From Planoprotostelium fungivorum (taxonomy: Eukaryota; Evosea; Variosea; Cavosteliida; Cavosteliaceae), in assembly GCA_003024175.1 (NCBI GenBank), contig MDYQ01000257.1:186001-250000 (forward strand): DNA of 64,000 nt, read 5' to 3'. Under the pieces are notes generated by a model. The model saw nothing but the letters and a program-made list of their open reading frames with translations. It did not search any database and was not told where the DNA came from. Below are positions 10,639-23,006 of this stretch, one piece after another (the stretch's first letter is position 1; each line of letters opens with the position of its first letter). Position numbers and translations under genes: made by a program.

Positions 10639-13600
10639 CTACAGCACGATCTCCCTCGTGTCTTTCTCCCTGGCCGTCGACATTCTCGAGTAAGGACCCA
10701 TGGATGAGATCCTCTTGTTGTTCTTATCAAAGACAAAAGCTGGTGCAGGTGAAGGCACGACGGGTGTCTCTCTCTTTGGCACTTGTCCCATCAATTTCTC
10801 CTCTTCTTCGTCACTGTCATCCATGTCCCACGTATATTGGGGTATCCTGAGAAATTTCAGGGAGATTTCGACGTCGACAAGCTCACTGGTACCAATAGCG
10901 AACGATGGAGGGAGCGTAAATGACTGATGCCGTGCGTATTGTACTCTCTCTGGTCTGTGAACCTTTTCTCGGTCGAGTGATGATGTCGTTCGAGTTGTAG
11001 TAGGAACTTCGATTCCCAGAATTTTCTGACATCCTGTCTTTCGTCAGACGAGATTTCGTCGAGATTTCAGTACGAACCGATTGAGGAGGATCGCGGAGGG
11101 ATCTCCCGCTACCATGGAAACGGATCTGCCCCTCTCGTGCGTATTCTCTGAAATCTCATCATCGGAGCTGATCACGGAATTTTGGCGGGATCTCCCCATG
11201 GATGCTGAGGGTAGAGGGGGTACACTTCGATTGGGGGGTGAAGTTCTATCGCTGTCATCTGTTCCTTGCTGAGTGCTCTCGATCAAATCCTGAAGAAAGT
11301 CAGAAATCCTCGTTGTAGATGGAACGTTCCGAGAAATATTCTTCGTATGTAAATTTCGGAGGAAACTCACCCTGACAGGTGAAGGTTGGTCGGGGTGCTC
11401 TTCTGCGTATTGAATTTCCGCTTGTACTACATGTACTTCGTTCTGAATGGTCAGATCTCGAGACGGTATCGGTGGCTGATGATGACGTCATCACACGTCA
11501 TCACACATCATACTCACCGCATCCGGCTTGTGCTGTGGAAGTGATGGAGAATTCGTTGATTTCTTGAATGGATTCGCCGCGATGGTGAACCGGCGAGCGA
11601 AGGAAGAAGATGTCTTTACAACCTTCTTCTTCTTTTCCTCGGAATTTTCAGATTTGAGTGTGGGGGAGGGTGGGGAGAGAGGGGGTGAAGAAGGCTCCTG
11701 TGATGACGTCATCATTCGTAAGAGTGACGTCATCGTTCGATGGATCACCCTCGTTCGCGGAGAATTCTGTGGTGTGTCGGATAATATCTTGTCGGGAGGA
11801 AAGAAAGAATTGTTTGCAGTGATTTCTCCGGCAGCGATGAAGATCTTCTGTTTGTGGAATTCATTCAACCACCTGTCCTCTCATCAGATATGTCATCACG
11901 TCCATCGTTGCGATGATCGTCATCCGTCATCGATCAGAGTCGATGATGATGAGACGAGAATGATGATGATGATGCTCACATCTGTAGATCAAACTCATCG
12001 ATGGCTCTCAACACGACAGTGATGACGTTGAGTGTGAGTCTGAATGCAAAGGGATACTTCTGCGGTCTGTAATCACACAGTTGGATGGCATCACTGAGAG
12101 GTACCACTCTACGTAATCCTCCACCCTTCTCGTAGAATTCCTGGAAATCTCAGCAAATTTGAAATCTCGGTGAAAACTCACGGCCAAATAGCCCGGAACG
12201 AGCTGGTAATACAGACTCTTCCACATCGTTTGTCCTTTGATTCCTTTCTCTCTGTGTAACTCTAACGTACCTGATCATCGCTTCATTACCCGTACGTAAA
12301 TCTACAACGTTGTAGTTACCCTCTCGGATGATGGCTGCGTGGTATTGAGGTGGTAAAGGCTTCTCCTCTTTCTTCACTTCTTTCTTACTGGTGAGAGGTG
12401 ACAATATTCGATTCATTCGAAACGTTCCAGAGGGCCTGTTGATGACGTCATCACACATCATCGACTGTGATATTTCGTGGAAAACTCACACTTTTGTCAT
12501 GGGTAATGTGGAGCCGTTGTAGTCTGACTTGGACGTTTCTTCCGATTTAGGTTCCGTTCCAAGGGTGAGCTTTCACATGGTCAATGAGATGAGGTGACGA
12601 TCATGACATTAGATCTGATCAAGTGATGATCATCACATCAAAGATGACGATCGACATGATGTGAAGATGTAGACGATGACGTGATGATGATCACCTCATC
12701 TTCATCAAAGTCGGCCTCATCTTCCATCTCCAATTCCACGTCATCCATCGATATTTCACTTCGCGTGTCGTCGTCGTCGACTACCACGGTCAATTTCGTG
12801 GAAAATTCGCGGAGATCTCACCTGCAGTGGACTCGTACTTCTGGTTGAGATTCGCAGATATACGATTCGACAAGTCATCTAATTCGGCCGCGGTGCCCAC
12901 TTCTATGCCCCTAGCTATGGCATCGATGACCTGTTTGAAATTCAAAATCGATTTTTGGCGGGAAATGAAAGGACCTTGGGTTGGATTTCCGTCTGATATC
13001 TCGTCTTCATGTTGTCCCAAATATTCGATCCGGGGTCTCTGTCTATTTTCGGCAGCACGAAGGTGAAATCCATGTAAAACGTATCGCTGAACCTATCCCA
13101 CGTCAATTTCCCGCCATTTTTAAATTTCAAACTCCACCTCCTGTCACGAAACGCTCCATCGACGGCTTTTCTTGGAAAGAGCACTCTGGACCGCTTGATG
13201 AACATGGTGTTGAAGATGAGGTGACACATCTCTCGATTGCTTCCTAATTCTAACAGCCGCACGAGTACGTCACCCTCTATCATGACGCCGGATCCACCGT
13301 CTACAACGAGACTGACCGTGAGGGTGCGGCCTTCGGTGGTATCGCGGCTGTGCGAGTCAGGAGTGGCGGGTTGTAGATGGGTCACCTGACGTTACTGCTG
13401 TAAAGGATGACGCTGCCTAAGTCGGGTAGACTGGCTCTGTACTTCAGCACTTGTAGTACATACTGTCCTCTCGGTAGATCATACTACAACGATTATTTCA
13501 TCATATATTGTTTTGTTTAATATTATTATTGCATTATCTCATATTTGTTTTAGTCGTCAATTGGATGATCATCTCATCGACATTCCATCTGATTCTATTT

Positions 13601-14735
13601 TATTCTATTTTATTCTATTTGTAATGTATGTTTATTCTATTTGTCATATATGGAGGAGAAACAAAGTCAAAACAGACGAAGATAACCCACCAACAGAATG
13701 GATGCGATCTCTAAACATTGCGGTTGATACACATTATGCTTATCCGTCAAGATCTTTGTGAAATAACTCACGTATCTTCTCATGTGAGCATCCAAAATGT
13801 AAATTTTCACTGTCACCTCGTCTGTGATGGTTGCTCTACACCCCTCTGCGTGTGCGATCTGCGATCTGCGAATCTGGCGATGGCTGCTTCTCCCGATTCA
13901 AAGAGGCCCAGGTAGAACATGCAGCAAGATGCTACCGTACCTCCTCACGTTAACAGACGTGAAGTCGATGTCGATTCACCCGTTCTACCCTTGCCTCCCT
14001 TGCAGTGGATGACAGCGACGTTGTTCTCATTGGCAACCAGCCACCTCTCTAATGAATGGATGATCTCGAAGAGGAACTCTAAAGGTGGTGCGTGATGATC
14101 CGGAAAGGGAAAGGAGAGGATCTGAAGACATTTGAGATGGAATGAAAAAGATGGAGGACGGGTGATACCTGATTGTTTAGCTTCTCGTATTGGTATTCCC
14201 TCTCGGTCAAGTTCCAAACCATCCAATCTTGACCGTGAAGGTGTTGAAGAAAAGAACCGACCTGTGCATGTCAGCGAGATCATTCGTCTATGAGAGGTGA
14301 CAGATGGTTGCAATCGTGAAAGAAAAACACCTCCTCCAGTGAATTCCTCCAAGCAGTTTCTAAACCACTTCCTGGCCAACTCATCGCTGCGATCGTCAGT
14401 TGAACAGATCGAACATCCGATTCACCGATGATGTGCTTCGTGATGTAGGTCAAGTCAAGATCAAAGCTCTTCGTACCATCGGGTGACTCGTAGAAATAAC
14501 GGCGTCGATCGCTGCTCACCATTCCCCTCACCTGTTCCATTTCGAATCAGACTCTGAACAGATCATGCAACGAGAAGTGCCTCACCTTTCTCTGAAGAGA
14601 AAATACGGAGCGGGACAGTTGAGGGCTGCCATCCATCAGAGCGGGTAGATATTGATCTTGTGTTGGGTCGCTGGGTGAAAATGTCTCTCTACAACACAGA
14701 CATGTCAGGGAACTGCACAGAGACATGTCATCCAT
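10639..14735 (-). CDS. PTEN-type phosphatase with C2 and PH domains
   Basis: The phosphatase domain begins after about 50 residues: FDLDLTYITKHIIGESD and IAAMSWPG..AWRNSLEEV match PTEN, followed by ERWLVANENNVAVIHC and the P-loop HCKGGKGRTG (PTEN has HCKAGKGRTG). A C2 segment follows: EVTVKIYILDAHMRRY, YVLQVLKYRASLPDLGSVIL, GDVLVRLLELGSNREMCHLI. Beyond the C2 come Ser/Pro-rich linkers and a PH-like domain at about 11.85-12.45 kb: YYQLVPGYLA, EFYEKGGGLRRVVPL, YPFAFRLTLNVITVVLRAID and the closing WLNEFHKQ. PTEN removes the 3-phosphate of PIP3 at the membrane; the PH domain is inferred to add lipid targeting. Between about 13.79 and 13.91 kb two overlapping frames both look PTEN-like and I could not resolve the junction. 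The long Ser-rich tail ends near 10.64 kb. Many introns carry GAAATTTC and TGACGTCA motifs. Confidence 0.8.
13592..13620. repeat. ATTCTATTTT tandem repeat in PTEN-type intron
   Basis: Three decamer units of ATTCTATTTT inside the longest intron of the PTEN-type gene, with a related unit just downstream. Simple repeat. Confidence 0.8.
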
Positions 14736-15036
14736 CTACTCCAGTCTGGCCTACGCTCATGATTGATCCTCTCTTCGAAACATCTGTGCATCTACATAGA
14801 TGATGGATGAGATATGCAATGGGCTTTATCTTTTGGACTCCATCATTGTCCTAGCGTCGTCATCTGCGCATGATGGAGATGAAGTTGAGGTAAAGATGAA
14901 CAGTATCGAATCCGACAGATTTTCGCTTTCGCTCCTCGCGGTGAAACAGTTTCGCCGAAAGGTCAATAAATTTCTTTTTGCTCCAATTTTCCTCTGACAA
15001 ACCATCCCACATCACAACCACGTTTCAGCACCTCAG
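14736..15036. other. Divergent promoter region, PTEN-type and E2 genes
   Basis: Three hundred bases between divergent starts. An open frame at 14800-14997 has no coding character that I trust. No TATA-like or other clear element seen. Confidence 0.4.
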
Positions 15037-15692
15037 ATGTCGAAGAGTACCAAAACTTCGCAAGCTGCGCTCCGTCTCATGTCTGACTTGAAAGAGCTTA
15101 GCATTGATCCACCAGAGGTAATACCATTATTTCTCAAATGAGCCTTCATCTTACATAACGAAGGGTGTGAGTGCCAGCCCAGTATCAGACAATGACCTCT
15201 TCATCTGGAATGCAACTATCATGGGTCCTGACGAGACACCCTGGGAAGGTGAAGTATAAAATAGAGTCACACGGATTGATCGAGTTACAGGAGGTAACAG
15301 AGTAGATTCTTCTGTTTTGCATGCTGATGTGAACAGGTATCTTCCACATCATTTTAGGATTTACGGAGGACTATCCTTCTAAACCACCACGAGACGTGCG
15401 TTTCACCACTCACATGTATCACCCCAACGTATACTCCGATGGTTCTCTCTGTCTCGATATCATCCAAGACAAATGGAATCCAACCTACACGGTGGCCACT
15501 CTCTTGACCTCAATCCAAGTGAGAGACAGATGGTCAAGGACTTTCGCCGATGTGCTGACGTGTCCACAGTCGCTGCTCACCGATCCGAACCCTAATAGCC
15601 CGGCTAACCCAGAAGCAGCTCGCCTGTACAACAGCGACAAGAAGGAATACAACAAGAGGGTACGTAAATATGCCGCACGATCGGCAGAGTAG
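15037..15692 (+). CDS. Ubiquitin-conjugating enzyme E2, RAD6/UBE2A type
   Basis: Four exons joined in frame. Sequence follows RAD6 closely: [67 protein letters not shown] (the Cys is the active-site thioester residue, with the HPN motif before it), and [20 protein letters not shown]. Length is about 155 residues, normal for RAD6, with no long acidic tail. RAD6 enzymes work with RAD18/BRE1-type E3 ligases in PCNA and histone H2B ubiquitylation in the nucleus. Introns lie after PPE, after WEG, and after TSIQ. A UBZ-bearing helicase sits in the same window, but linkage is not evidence of joint function. Confidence 0.95.
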
Positions 15693-15894
15693 AACTGGCT
15701 TGACTGTTTTGTAAATAGAACATTCACTTTGTAAGGATGATCTCTTTCTCTCATGTGAATCACACAGAGTGTTCGTGTGTCGTGCGGTGATCACATGTCG
15801 GCCTCTATGTGTACAGATGAGTGTTCGCGCTCGTTGTTTTTCTTCGAATTTGCAACGGGATTTCATTCTCACTCAACGCGCTCAAAAAACCATC

Positions 15895-17703
15895 ATGGTG
15901 ACTCGCCCACGAAAGAAAGAGAAGGCTAACAGTTTCCCCTGGAGGTTTATCTTCTCCTCCATCTTTGTCATCGCAGCCCTCATGCTTTCTAAGAAGATCT
16001 TTCCCAATCAAGGTTCGGAAGATCCATCATTGAGAGCCGTCCAGCTCTGTCGCACACAATTTGATGAATGGAGCCAATTGGATGTCAGCGATGATCAATT
16101 CACTGCGACGAAGCTTTTAGGAGGAACCACACACAGCATTTTCAGATGTGACATCTCGAAGGAGCTGGAAGACAGAGTGAAAACAAAGACAGTCGTCCTG
16201 AGAGTGTTCAGAGGTGATAGAATCACCATTCAATCGATCAACCATCATCTGATCATACAAAGGTGCCGATGTGAGCGATCGAGGCGAGGAGGCCAGGCTT
16301 CAGCAGTTCTTGGGAGATCGCGATCTGGGTGTTCAGATTCTAAAGGACTTTGGAGAGGGACGCATCGAAGAGGTATCGACATGGAGCACACGCTCTCGCA
16401 TTCTGACGATCGATCAGTTCCTACGTGGTAAAACACCTTCTACTCCCGTTTTTGCCGGAAGAGAACAACCTGAATTCGGTTGGGCCGTTGCACGCACATT
16501 CGGTCGCCTCCATCGATTTGACGAGACGACAGAAGAAGTAAGTTCTAACGCATGCGGCGTCGAACGAGATCATCATGTTGATGACATCAGATGCATGGAT
16601 TAGACATCAATAAGGAACCGTTCCTGAGTTACATGGACCTTTGGATGAAGAAAGCTCAGGCGTTCGACTTTCAAAATCAAACTTGGATTCGTTCTTCGGA
16701 ATATAATCGTCACAAGGCTAGAGTCGCTAAGGTATGCCATCTGATGTCATCACGATGATAATGATGATCATCATCGGCACTAGCCATGAAGAATGGATCA
16801 ATGAAGTAAAATCCACTGAATATCTACAAGGAAATCGATGTGAGTAACGAGAAGTGGAACAGAGAGGTCGATTGGCTGAATCAATTCATCACCTCTCTTC
16901 ACAAAGATGACCCCATGGTCTTATCACACAACGACCTCAACGGTGGAAATGTACTCATGGAAGTACAACCCAACGGCGATTTATCCGTGAGATTTCTCCA
17001 TCTACAACGAGACTGATCACCTCTCCAGGTCGAATTCATCGATTACGAGTACGGCGGTTTGAACTTTAGAGGTTTTGATTTAGGAAATTATTTCTGCGAG
17101 CATTTTTTGGACTATTCAGACCCAGAGTGGCCACACTTTTTCATCGTCAGAAAGTTATTTCCACAGCAAGATTACATGTTGAAATTCATTCGACACTATC
17201 TGAAAGCAAATTCACCGGTGATGATGACAACGATTAGACATCCATCCTGATGATGTCACGACAGGATGCCACACCCTCTGAGGGAAGAGTGACGAGACTG
17301 TACGTCAAATCGGTCAGCTCCATGTTAGCTTCTCACTTGTTGTGGTCGCTGTGGGATATCTATCAATCCACGAGCGACGCCAGCGGCCTCGGATTTCTTG
17401 AAAATGCGATGACGAGAATGGAAGAATATCACGTTCACAAGTCCAAGTTGTTGGACATCTTGAAGGGTCAGTTTTAAAGACGATGACAGAAGACACGACT
17501 GACGTTCTGCAGAGGAGACGAATGAAGAAGAGGGAGACAGAGTTCTGAGAGTCGTGGGAGCGTACGATGAGAAGCAGAACGAGATCTTCTTAAAGAAGAT
17601 GACGGAGCTGCACACTCTCATGACTTCACGTGAATCGAAATCGGCAGCGAGAATCAAGAGAGAATTGAAAACGACGAGAAAAGCTCTCGGGTTGACAAAA
17701 TGA
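15895..17703 (+). CDS. Membrane-anchored choline/ethanolamine kinase
   Basis: N-terminus is basic then has a membrane segment (FIFSSIFVIAALMLSKKIF), followed by a kinase of the choline/ethanolamine type: LGGTTHSIFRC near the nucleotide loop, VVLRVFRG, the Brenner-type motif LSHNDLNGGNVL and FIDYEYGGLNFRGFDLGNYF. The reaction is ATP-dependent phosphorylation of ethanolamine or choline, the first Kennedy-pathway step. Family members are usually soluble, so the anchor and a C-terminal coiled-coil extension of about 65 residues (17.51-17.70 kb, ending TTRKALGLTK) are unusual. The intron near 17.0 kb contains CCATCTACAACGA, one of the recurring intron cassettes. A soluble paralogue lies at 46-47.4 kb. 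The substrate preference is not resolved. Confidence 0.88.
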
Positions 17704-17711
17704 ACAGTTGT

Positions 17712-20244
17712 CTACACGTTTGTCGATCGATTGAAATATTGCATCTGCTCCGTCTGGTAATTTTCCAGTTCTCTCAAGTGGCGATTCAGGAAGGTCAACT
17801 CGGCCTGAGGCTCGTACACGTGTCGATCTCTGCCCAGGGGAGCGTTCAGATTCCTCTGATGAGTCAACTGAACTTCTAATTCTTCTCTTCTCCTCTCCGA
17901 CTGCAGTACGTCAGCCACCGTTGATGATAACGATGATAACTCGAAGAATCTGTTGAAATCACCTCGTTCAATTTGGATTGTAATATTCTGACCTCCATGA
18001 TTTTCGAGTCATGATCAGCTTGCGTGTCTTTGATTCGCGAATCGTAAGCGGCCAATTTCTGTGAGCTCGACTGTACTTTCTTATTCAGACCGTCTCTCTC
18101 TTTCTTCGTGGCTAGCAGAGTATGTTTCAATTGTTTCTTCAACTTTTGAACTTTCGCCTCCAATTCTTCTTCCGTCTCAGGTCTGCGTGTGGCCATTCGA
18201 AGCTGAATCGAATTGAGCTATCCTCATCCTTTTTGCACAGACACTCACTTTGTCCTGCAGTGTCTCGATATTCCTCTGGTATAAGTCTTTGTTGCTCTCG
18301 ATTTCTCTCTGAAGCATCTGAATCCTCGAATGATTCTGCTCGTATGCGATTCTGAAGACCTTGAGATGATAGTTATTGAAATGTGAGTTCCCCACCTGTT
18401 CGTCTGTTCTTCTGCCTCTAACTCGGCCACTAATCTCGCAGCTGCTTTCGCCTCCTTCTGCATCCTCCTTATCTTGGCATCAGCTTCTGCCAATTGTTCT
18501 TCGTATGGATTGATCTCTCTTTCGATTCTCTCCTTCCTGCTCTCCATGTCCCTCTCAGCAGCTCTGAGTGTGGCTTGCATGCTCAGCATCTCCTATCAGC
18601 ACGTTAAACACGTTCTGAAAAGTATAGTACCCTACGGCTTCACCTTTCTGTGTTCATCTTCTTCTCTGTGTACAACGTTCAAAAGTTCCTCCTGTTGCTG
18701 CTCCATCTTCTCGATCTGTTGTTCCTTCTGGGCGATTTGTTCTTCAAGATGCCGCCTCGTCTCATTCTCTTGTGATCTCTGTCGTTCCATTTGTAAGATC
18801 ATCTTGTCCATCTTCTCTTGCTCGGTCGCTTGCAGATCGTCAAATTGTCTGATATCTGTGAGCTAGATGTTGGTAGATGATTCGATTTCACCTCTGTACT
18901 TCTGCTAATTGTCTCTTGAGTTGTTCTCTCTCGATGTTCCAACGTGATCTTTGCTCTTGGTATTGCATCTTCAGTGTATTGTTCTCGTTACTGTTTGCAT
19001 CAGAACGCACTTCCTCTCGTTCGGGTCTCACTTTAAATTCTGGTACGTGTCCTCCAATTGATTACGCGTCGACGCGTATTCGTGTTCAGTGGCTGATAGT
19101 TGATCTTTCATTTCTTCATTCAATCTGTGCATCTCTCTCAAATCTTCCTCCAATTGTGCCGACTGCACCAAAGTCAATCTTTCTGCGGTCATCATCCCCT
19201 GCTCATGGACGATCACCTTGTTATAGAACAATTCTCTTTCGTTGGATAAAGCCCTGGCAGCGCTTTTCTCTTCGGACAATTGCTTCATGTACGATCTCTC
19301 GCTGCTTTCATACCGACTCTTCAATTTCTCGCGATCGGTTCTGATGACATGAACATCGTGGAAGACGATGACATCACTTCACCTGACTTGACTGAGTTCG
19401 TCCAGAGCTTGCTTGTATCTCTCTTGGAGGTCGGCGATTTGTTTCTCTAGAGCCCGAATGGTCTCGTCGTCGGTGGTGCTCTCTAGCAGAAACATTCAGT
19501 TGGACGAAAAGACACCGACGGGTGATCACCTAGTGCCTCCTGCAACGTTGTGATCTGAGAGTGAAACGTTCGCACGGTGCCATCGTGAGCCGATCTCAGC
19601 TGCTCCAACTCTTCTGTGAGATCTTCGTTCTGTTGCATTAATTCGGTCTTCATCAACTCGTGATCTCGTCTCAGAGAAAAGAACATCTCTCTATATTTCT
19701 CCACATCCTGACATCATCAGCTTCGCTCATGTCGGAATTCTCACCAACTGCAACATCTTCATCTGTTGTCGGTGGGGTACTTCCAATTCTTCGACCATCT
19801 TCAATTTCAACAATTCCAATTCGTGAGCTGGTTGTCTTCTGTTGATTGCCTCATCGAGCTCGAGCTCTTTGATGTCCAACTGGCTCTGTAAAATCTTTGT
19901 TCTCTCGTCCGCTTGCGCTTCCAGAGTTCTCTGAGATTCGTCAGCGGCGCAGCCCTGATGTTCCTACCTTGGCCTCATTCAATTCATTGATCTGTCTCTT
20001 GTATTCATCGGTTTTACCAGAGAGATTCTCGTATGCACCACGAACCTGATTTGCTCAGTTGGGAGATAACATCGTGCGTCGATCTCACAGCATCAAAGTT
20101 CTTCCGGAACGTCTCATTTTCATGTCGGAGAGCTTCTAGAGCTTGAAGAGCGTCTTCTGCAGCTCGTTTCAATTCGATGTTCTCGAAAGCTAACTCTTCC
20201 ATCGACATGATGATGTCTGTCTGCTTCCCGCCTCCCGCGCTCAC
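17712..20244 (-). CDS. CEP83-like centriolar distal appendage coiled-coil protein
   Basis: Nearly continuous coiled coil of roughly 700 residues in about ten exons. Near residues 130-190 it reads ELLKLKMVEELEVPHRQQMK, then VEKYREMFFSLRRDHELMKT, which parallels the human CEP83 (CCDC41) segment around LLRAQIQQELETPMRERF and [20 protein letters not shown]. The C-terminus AELTFLNRHLRELENYQTEQ parallels the CEP83 end. CEP83 is needed for distal appendages and docking of basal bodies to membrane. The match is from memory of the human protein, not from a search; coiled coils mislead, but two collinear matches make it plausible. It starts at a Met before EELAFENIELKRAA; an alternative Met lies 12 codons in. 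Convergent with the kinase gene, 8 bases between stops. Confidence 0.6.
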
Positions 20245-20520
20245 CCGAATTCAAACTCCACACGGTAGCGTTGTAGACAATGAACACCAAAATCAACGGA
20301 TTTCGTTCTTCACGGTACCTCTCGTTCCATTAGAAGGCCTTCACTAGCTCAGAGAGTGACGGTGAATCCATGCTGCGCATCGGAACGATGATGAGGTGGA
20401 ACAGAAGAATAAATCTGAACACCAACCGAACCCACGGCAGAGTTTTCGTGAAGCGATCGAACATAACACCAGACAATAAACAACATGAAAGCGTTGACTC
20501 TCACTCCTCTTACAATTCAT

Positions 20521-22161
20521 TCATACAGCCTCGGGTGCGCTGATGGCAACGGTCTCCGCGTAAGGCATCAAACTTTCGATCACCTTCTGATGACCTGATC
20601 GTCATCAACATCAACACGTGCCATCCTGCACTTTACCTCCGATGGCCGCCGACAATATTGCATCTCCCAACTTTCCCCCTCGCCTGACCCTCTCATCTTG
20701 CAACAACCGATTCACGATGGATTCATTTCCCGCCAAGGACGCCTGCAGTAGAGCTTCCTTCGATCTCATCAGACGATCCACATCATCATCATCATCATCA
20801 TCGCGATGATCGACTCACATTACCAACAGCAGACGGATCAACTCTGGGATCTTTCAAGAGGAGATCGACTAATTCGAGGGGAGCCGTGACAGAAGAGCAG
20901 ACGGCCCGAATGGCCCAATTCTGGTGGAAGGAAGGGTCCACCCTTCCGTCTTTCAGAAGCACCCTCACGTTCTCCGTCTGTGTCATCGTCATCATCAGAT
21001 CGTGTCATCGTCATCAGATGATGTGATCGAGGCAAAGGACGTCACCTGTTCTTTCACGATGGCTACGGTCAACACGGCGGACTCATCTTGCGTCGGATCG
21101 ACTCTCTCATCCCGGATGATCAGCTCCAGCAATTCGGGTGACCCGGAAGAGGCTACGTACTTGGGCACGAAATTTCCTGTAGATGTCAGATGACGTGTCG
21201 ACGTCGACAAAACTTCACCGTCGGATGGGTCCACTCGAGGATCGGACAAGAGCAATTTTGTTGCTTCTACGTGGCCGTTGGCGACGCAAAATTTGAGTGC
21301 TTGATTGTCGGAGGCGGCAGGATTCACTTTCGTGTTATCCAGTAGATAACGAATCATATCCGTGTGACCACTGGCCGCAGCACACCACATGATGCGATTT
21401 GCCTGTCATCTTTTTCAACGAGATCATCACGGAAGAGTGGATTGGATGGTGATGGATGAAGATGCACCTGTTGCTCTGACCAATCGGGTTGGATGTATTT
21501 GAGAAACAACATGACCAGTCGAGTGTCTTGGGAGACCATAGCCCTCTCTAGAGGTAGACCGTTCTCCGCTGATGGATCGACTCTGGGATCCTCTAAGAGG
21601 ATGCGAACGACATCGATGTGACCGTAGGCGGCGGCGTATTTGATGCAGAAGTTGTCATCTGCATCATAGTTTCAGAGAGGGAAGAGGGTGATGTGATGGA
21701 CCTGCAGACGGATCGGCTCCGTGTTGGATGATGACATTGACGGCATCTGCGTGGCCGTTCGTGGTTGCCAACTGTGGACGTTAGTTGGTGGATGATATTT
21801 GGTTCCATCGTCTCACTTCGAGGGCAGATTGGATGGTGATGGGAGTGTGTCGGTGGGCCAGACATAGTTTCAATGACTCAATCTTATTGGATGACGCTGA
21901 AACCACCATGACCTGTAAGTGACGTCAGCTGGGCAGTCGTTTACGAATCACCTTCGCCGTCTCATAATCGAATAATTGATCTGCCATGTCTCTCCATTCT
22001 TTACAGACGCTCCTCAGGACACACCAATATACACTCTCTTCTTCCATCTTTTCGACCGTCTCGTCCAACATCTCTTCATCTTTCTCGTCTACCAAACGTA
22101 GTAATTGTCTAAAGACCTCCCACCATATGTCGTTTGGTAGATGATATCCTCCTAAGCTCAT
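20521..22161 (-). CDS. F-box and ankyrin-repeat protein
   Basis: First exon begins with an F-box (YHLPNDIWWEVFRQLLRL, then VLRSVCKEWRDMADQLF). Following exons carry at least seven ankyrin-like repeats with the ASGHTDMIRYLLDN, ANGHVEATKLLLSDPRVDPS and PLELVDLLLKDPRVDPS patterns. The VDPS loop is repeated in nearly every unit. The protein ends PYAETVAISAPEAV. F-box/ankyrin proteins are candidate SCF substrate adaptors. Start is 137 bases from the divergent gene that follows, which has a related F-box-like segment. Domain call is firm; target unknown. Confidence 0.8.
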
Positions 22162-22298
22162 TGTTTCTATTGTGATGGTCCAAGTGTGTCCGAAACGTGA
22201 CTCGCATTCGCAAATATCAGCACATCGAAATTCGATTCGCTGAACGATTGGTTAATGTTTAGAGGAAACAAACACTGTCAACACCATCACACAACACC

Positions 22299-22775
22299 AT
22301 GGAAGGGCTAATAGGAGGATCGATTGACGTGACTCGAGTCACCATCAATCTCCTTCTCTTTGATACAATTCAGATGAAGCAAGTGGACTGTGACACACCC
22401 GAAGGATCCCTACTCAGCATGCCGTATCCCGATATGGACAGAGAGGCCGAGCGGGAAACCAACTTTCGTAACATTCGAAGGGTCTGTAGAGTTTGGAAGG
22501 ACATTGCGGATGGTCCGTTCCGTTTCAGGCGACACTACACATCGTATCAGTGGGGATTGAGAAGAGACAACATCGCCTTCATTGGGTTTTACCTCGATCG
22601 AACCATCGCCATACCTGAATACACGACTGTGTGGGCAGCAGAGAACGGCTGCGAAGCACTTTTGAGAGCTCTTCTGTCCAGAGGCGTGAAAGAATCTGTG
22701 CGATTGCAAGCACAGACTTCAGCTGACAAGATGGGACACAAGATTTGTAAGAAGATTCTGGACTCACACAAGTAA
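22299..22775 (+). CDS. Short intronless relative of the F-box/ankyrin gene
   Basis: Single exon, 158 residues. Residues 58-75 (NIRRVCRVWKDIADGPF) resemble the second half of the neighbouring F-box (VLRSVCKEWRDMADQLF). Residues near 108-130 (TVWAAENGCEALLRALLSRG) look like one ankyrin repeat. It lacks the array of repeats in its divergent neighbour and the F-box N-terminus is degenerate. It is probably a shortened duplicate of that family; whether it is functional is not clear, though the reading frame is intact from Met to stop. Confidence 0.6.
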   Translation: MEGLIGGSIDVTRVTINLLLFDTIQMKQVDCDTPEGSLLSMPYPDMDREAERETNFRNIRRVCRVWKDIADGPFRFRRHYTSYQWGLRRDNIAFIGFYLDRTIAIPEYTTVWAAENGCEALLRALLSRGVKESVRLQAQTSADKMGHKICKKILDSHK

Positions 22776-23006
22776 GATCATTGATAAAAATCTCAATGAT
22801 AAACGTGTGTAGAGTGTCTTCACGCCACAAGCTGAGCTTCATCGGTCGACAAGACCATGCAAGATCGTTGCGAGTACCTTGTTCTAGAACACCGGTTTCT
22901 GTCATTCCAAGTGGGACTTCATCTCTGTTATATTCATCATCTAAAGAACACCCAACGCATCATGTTCGTGTCACATCAACGACACATAAAAGTGATTCAT
23001 TCATCT

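Noticed and set aside
13592-13620. TATA-like promoter inside the PTEN-type gene
   Set aside because: It is a three-unit simple repeat in an intron with no adjacent start of an independent gene.
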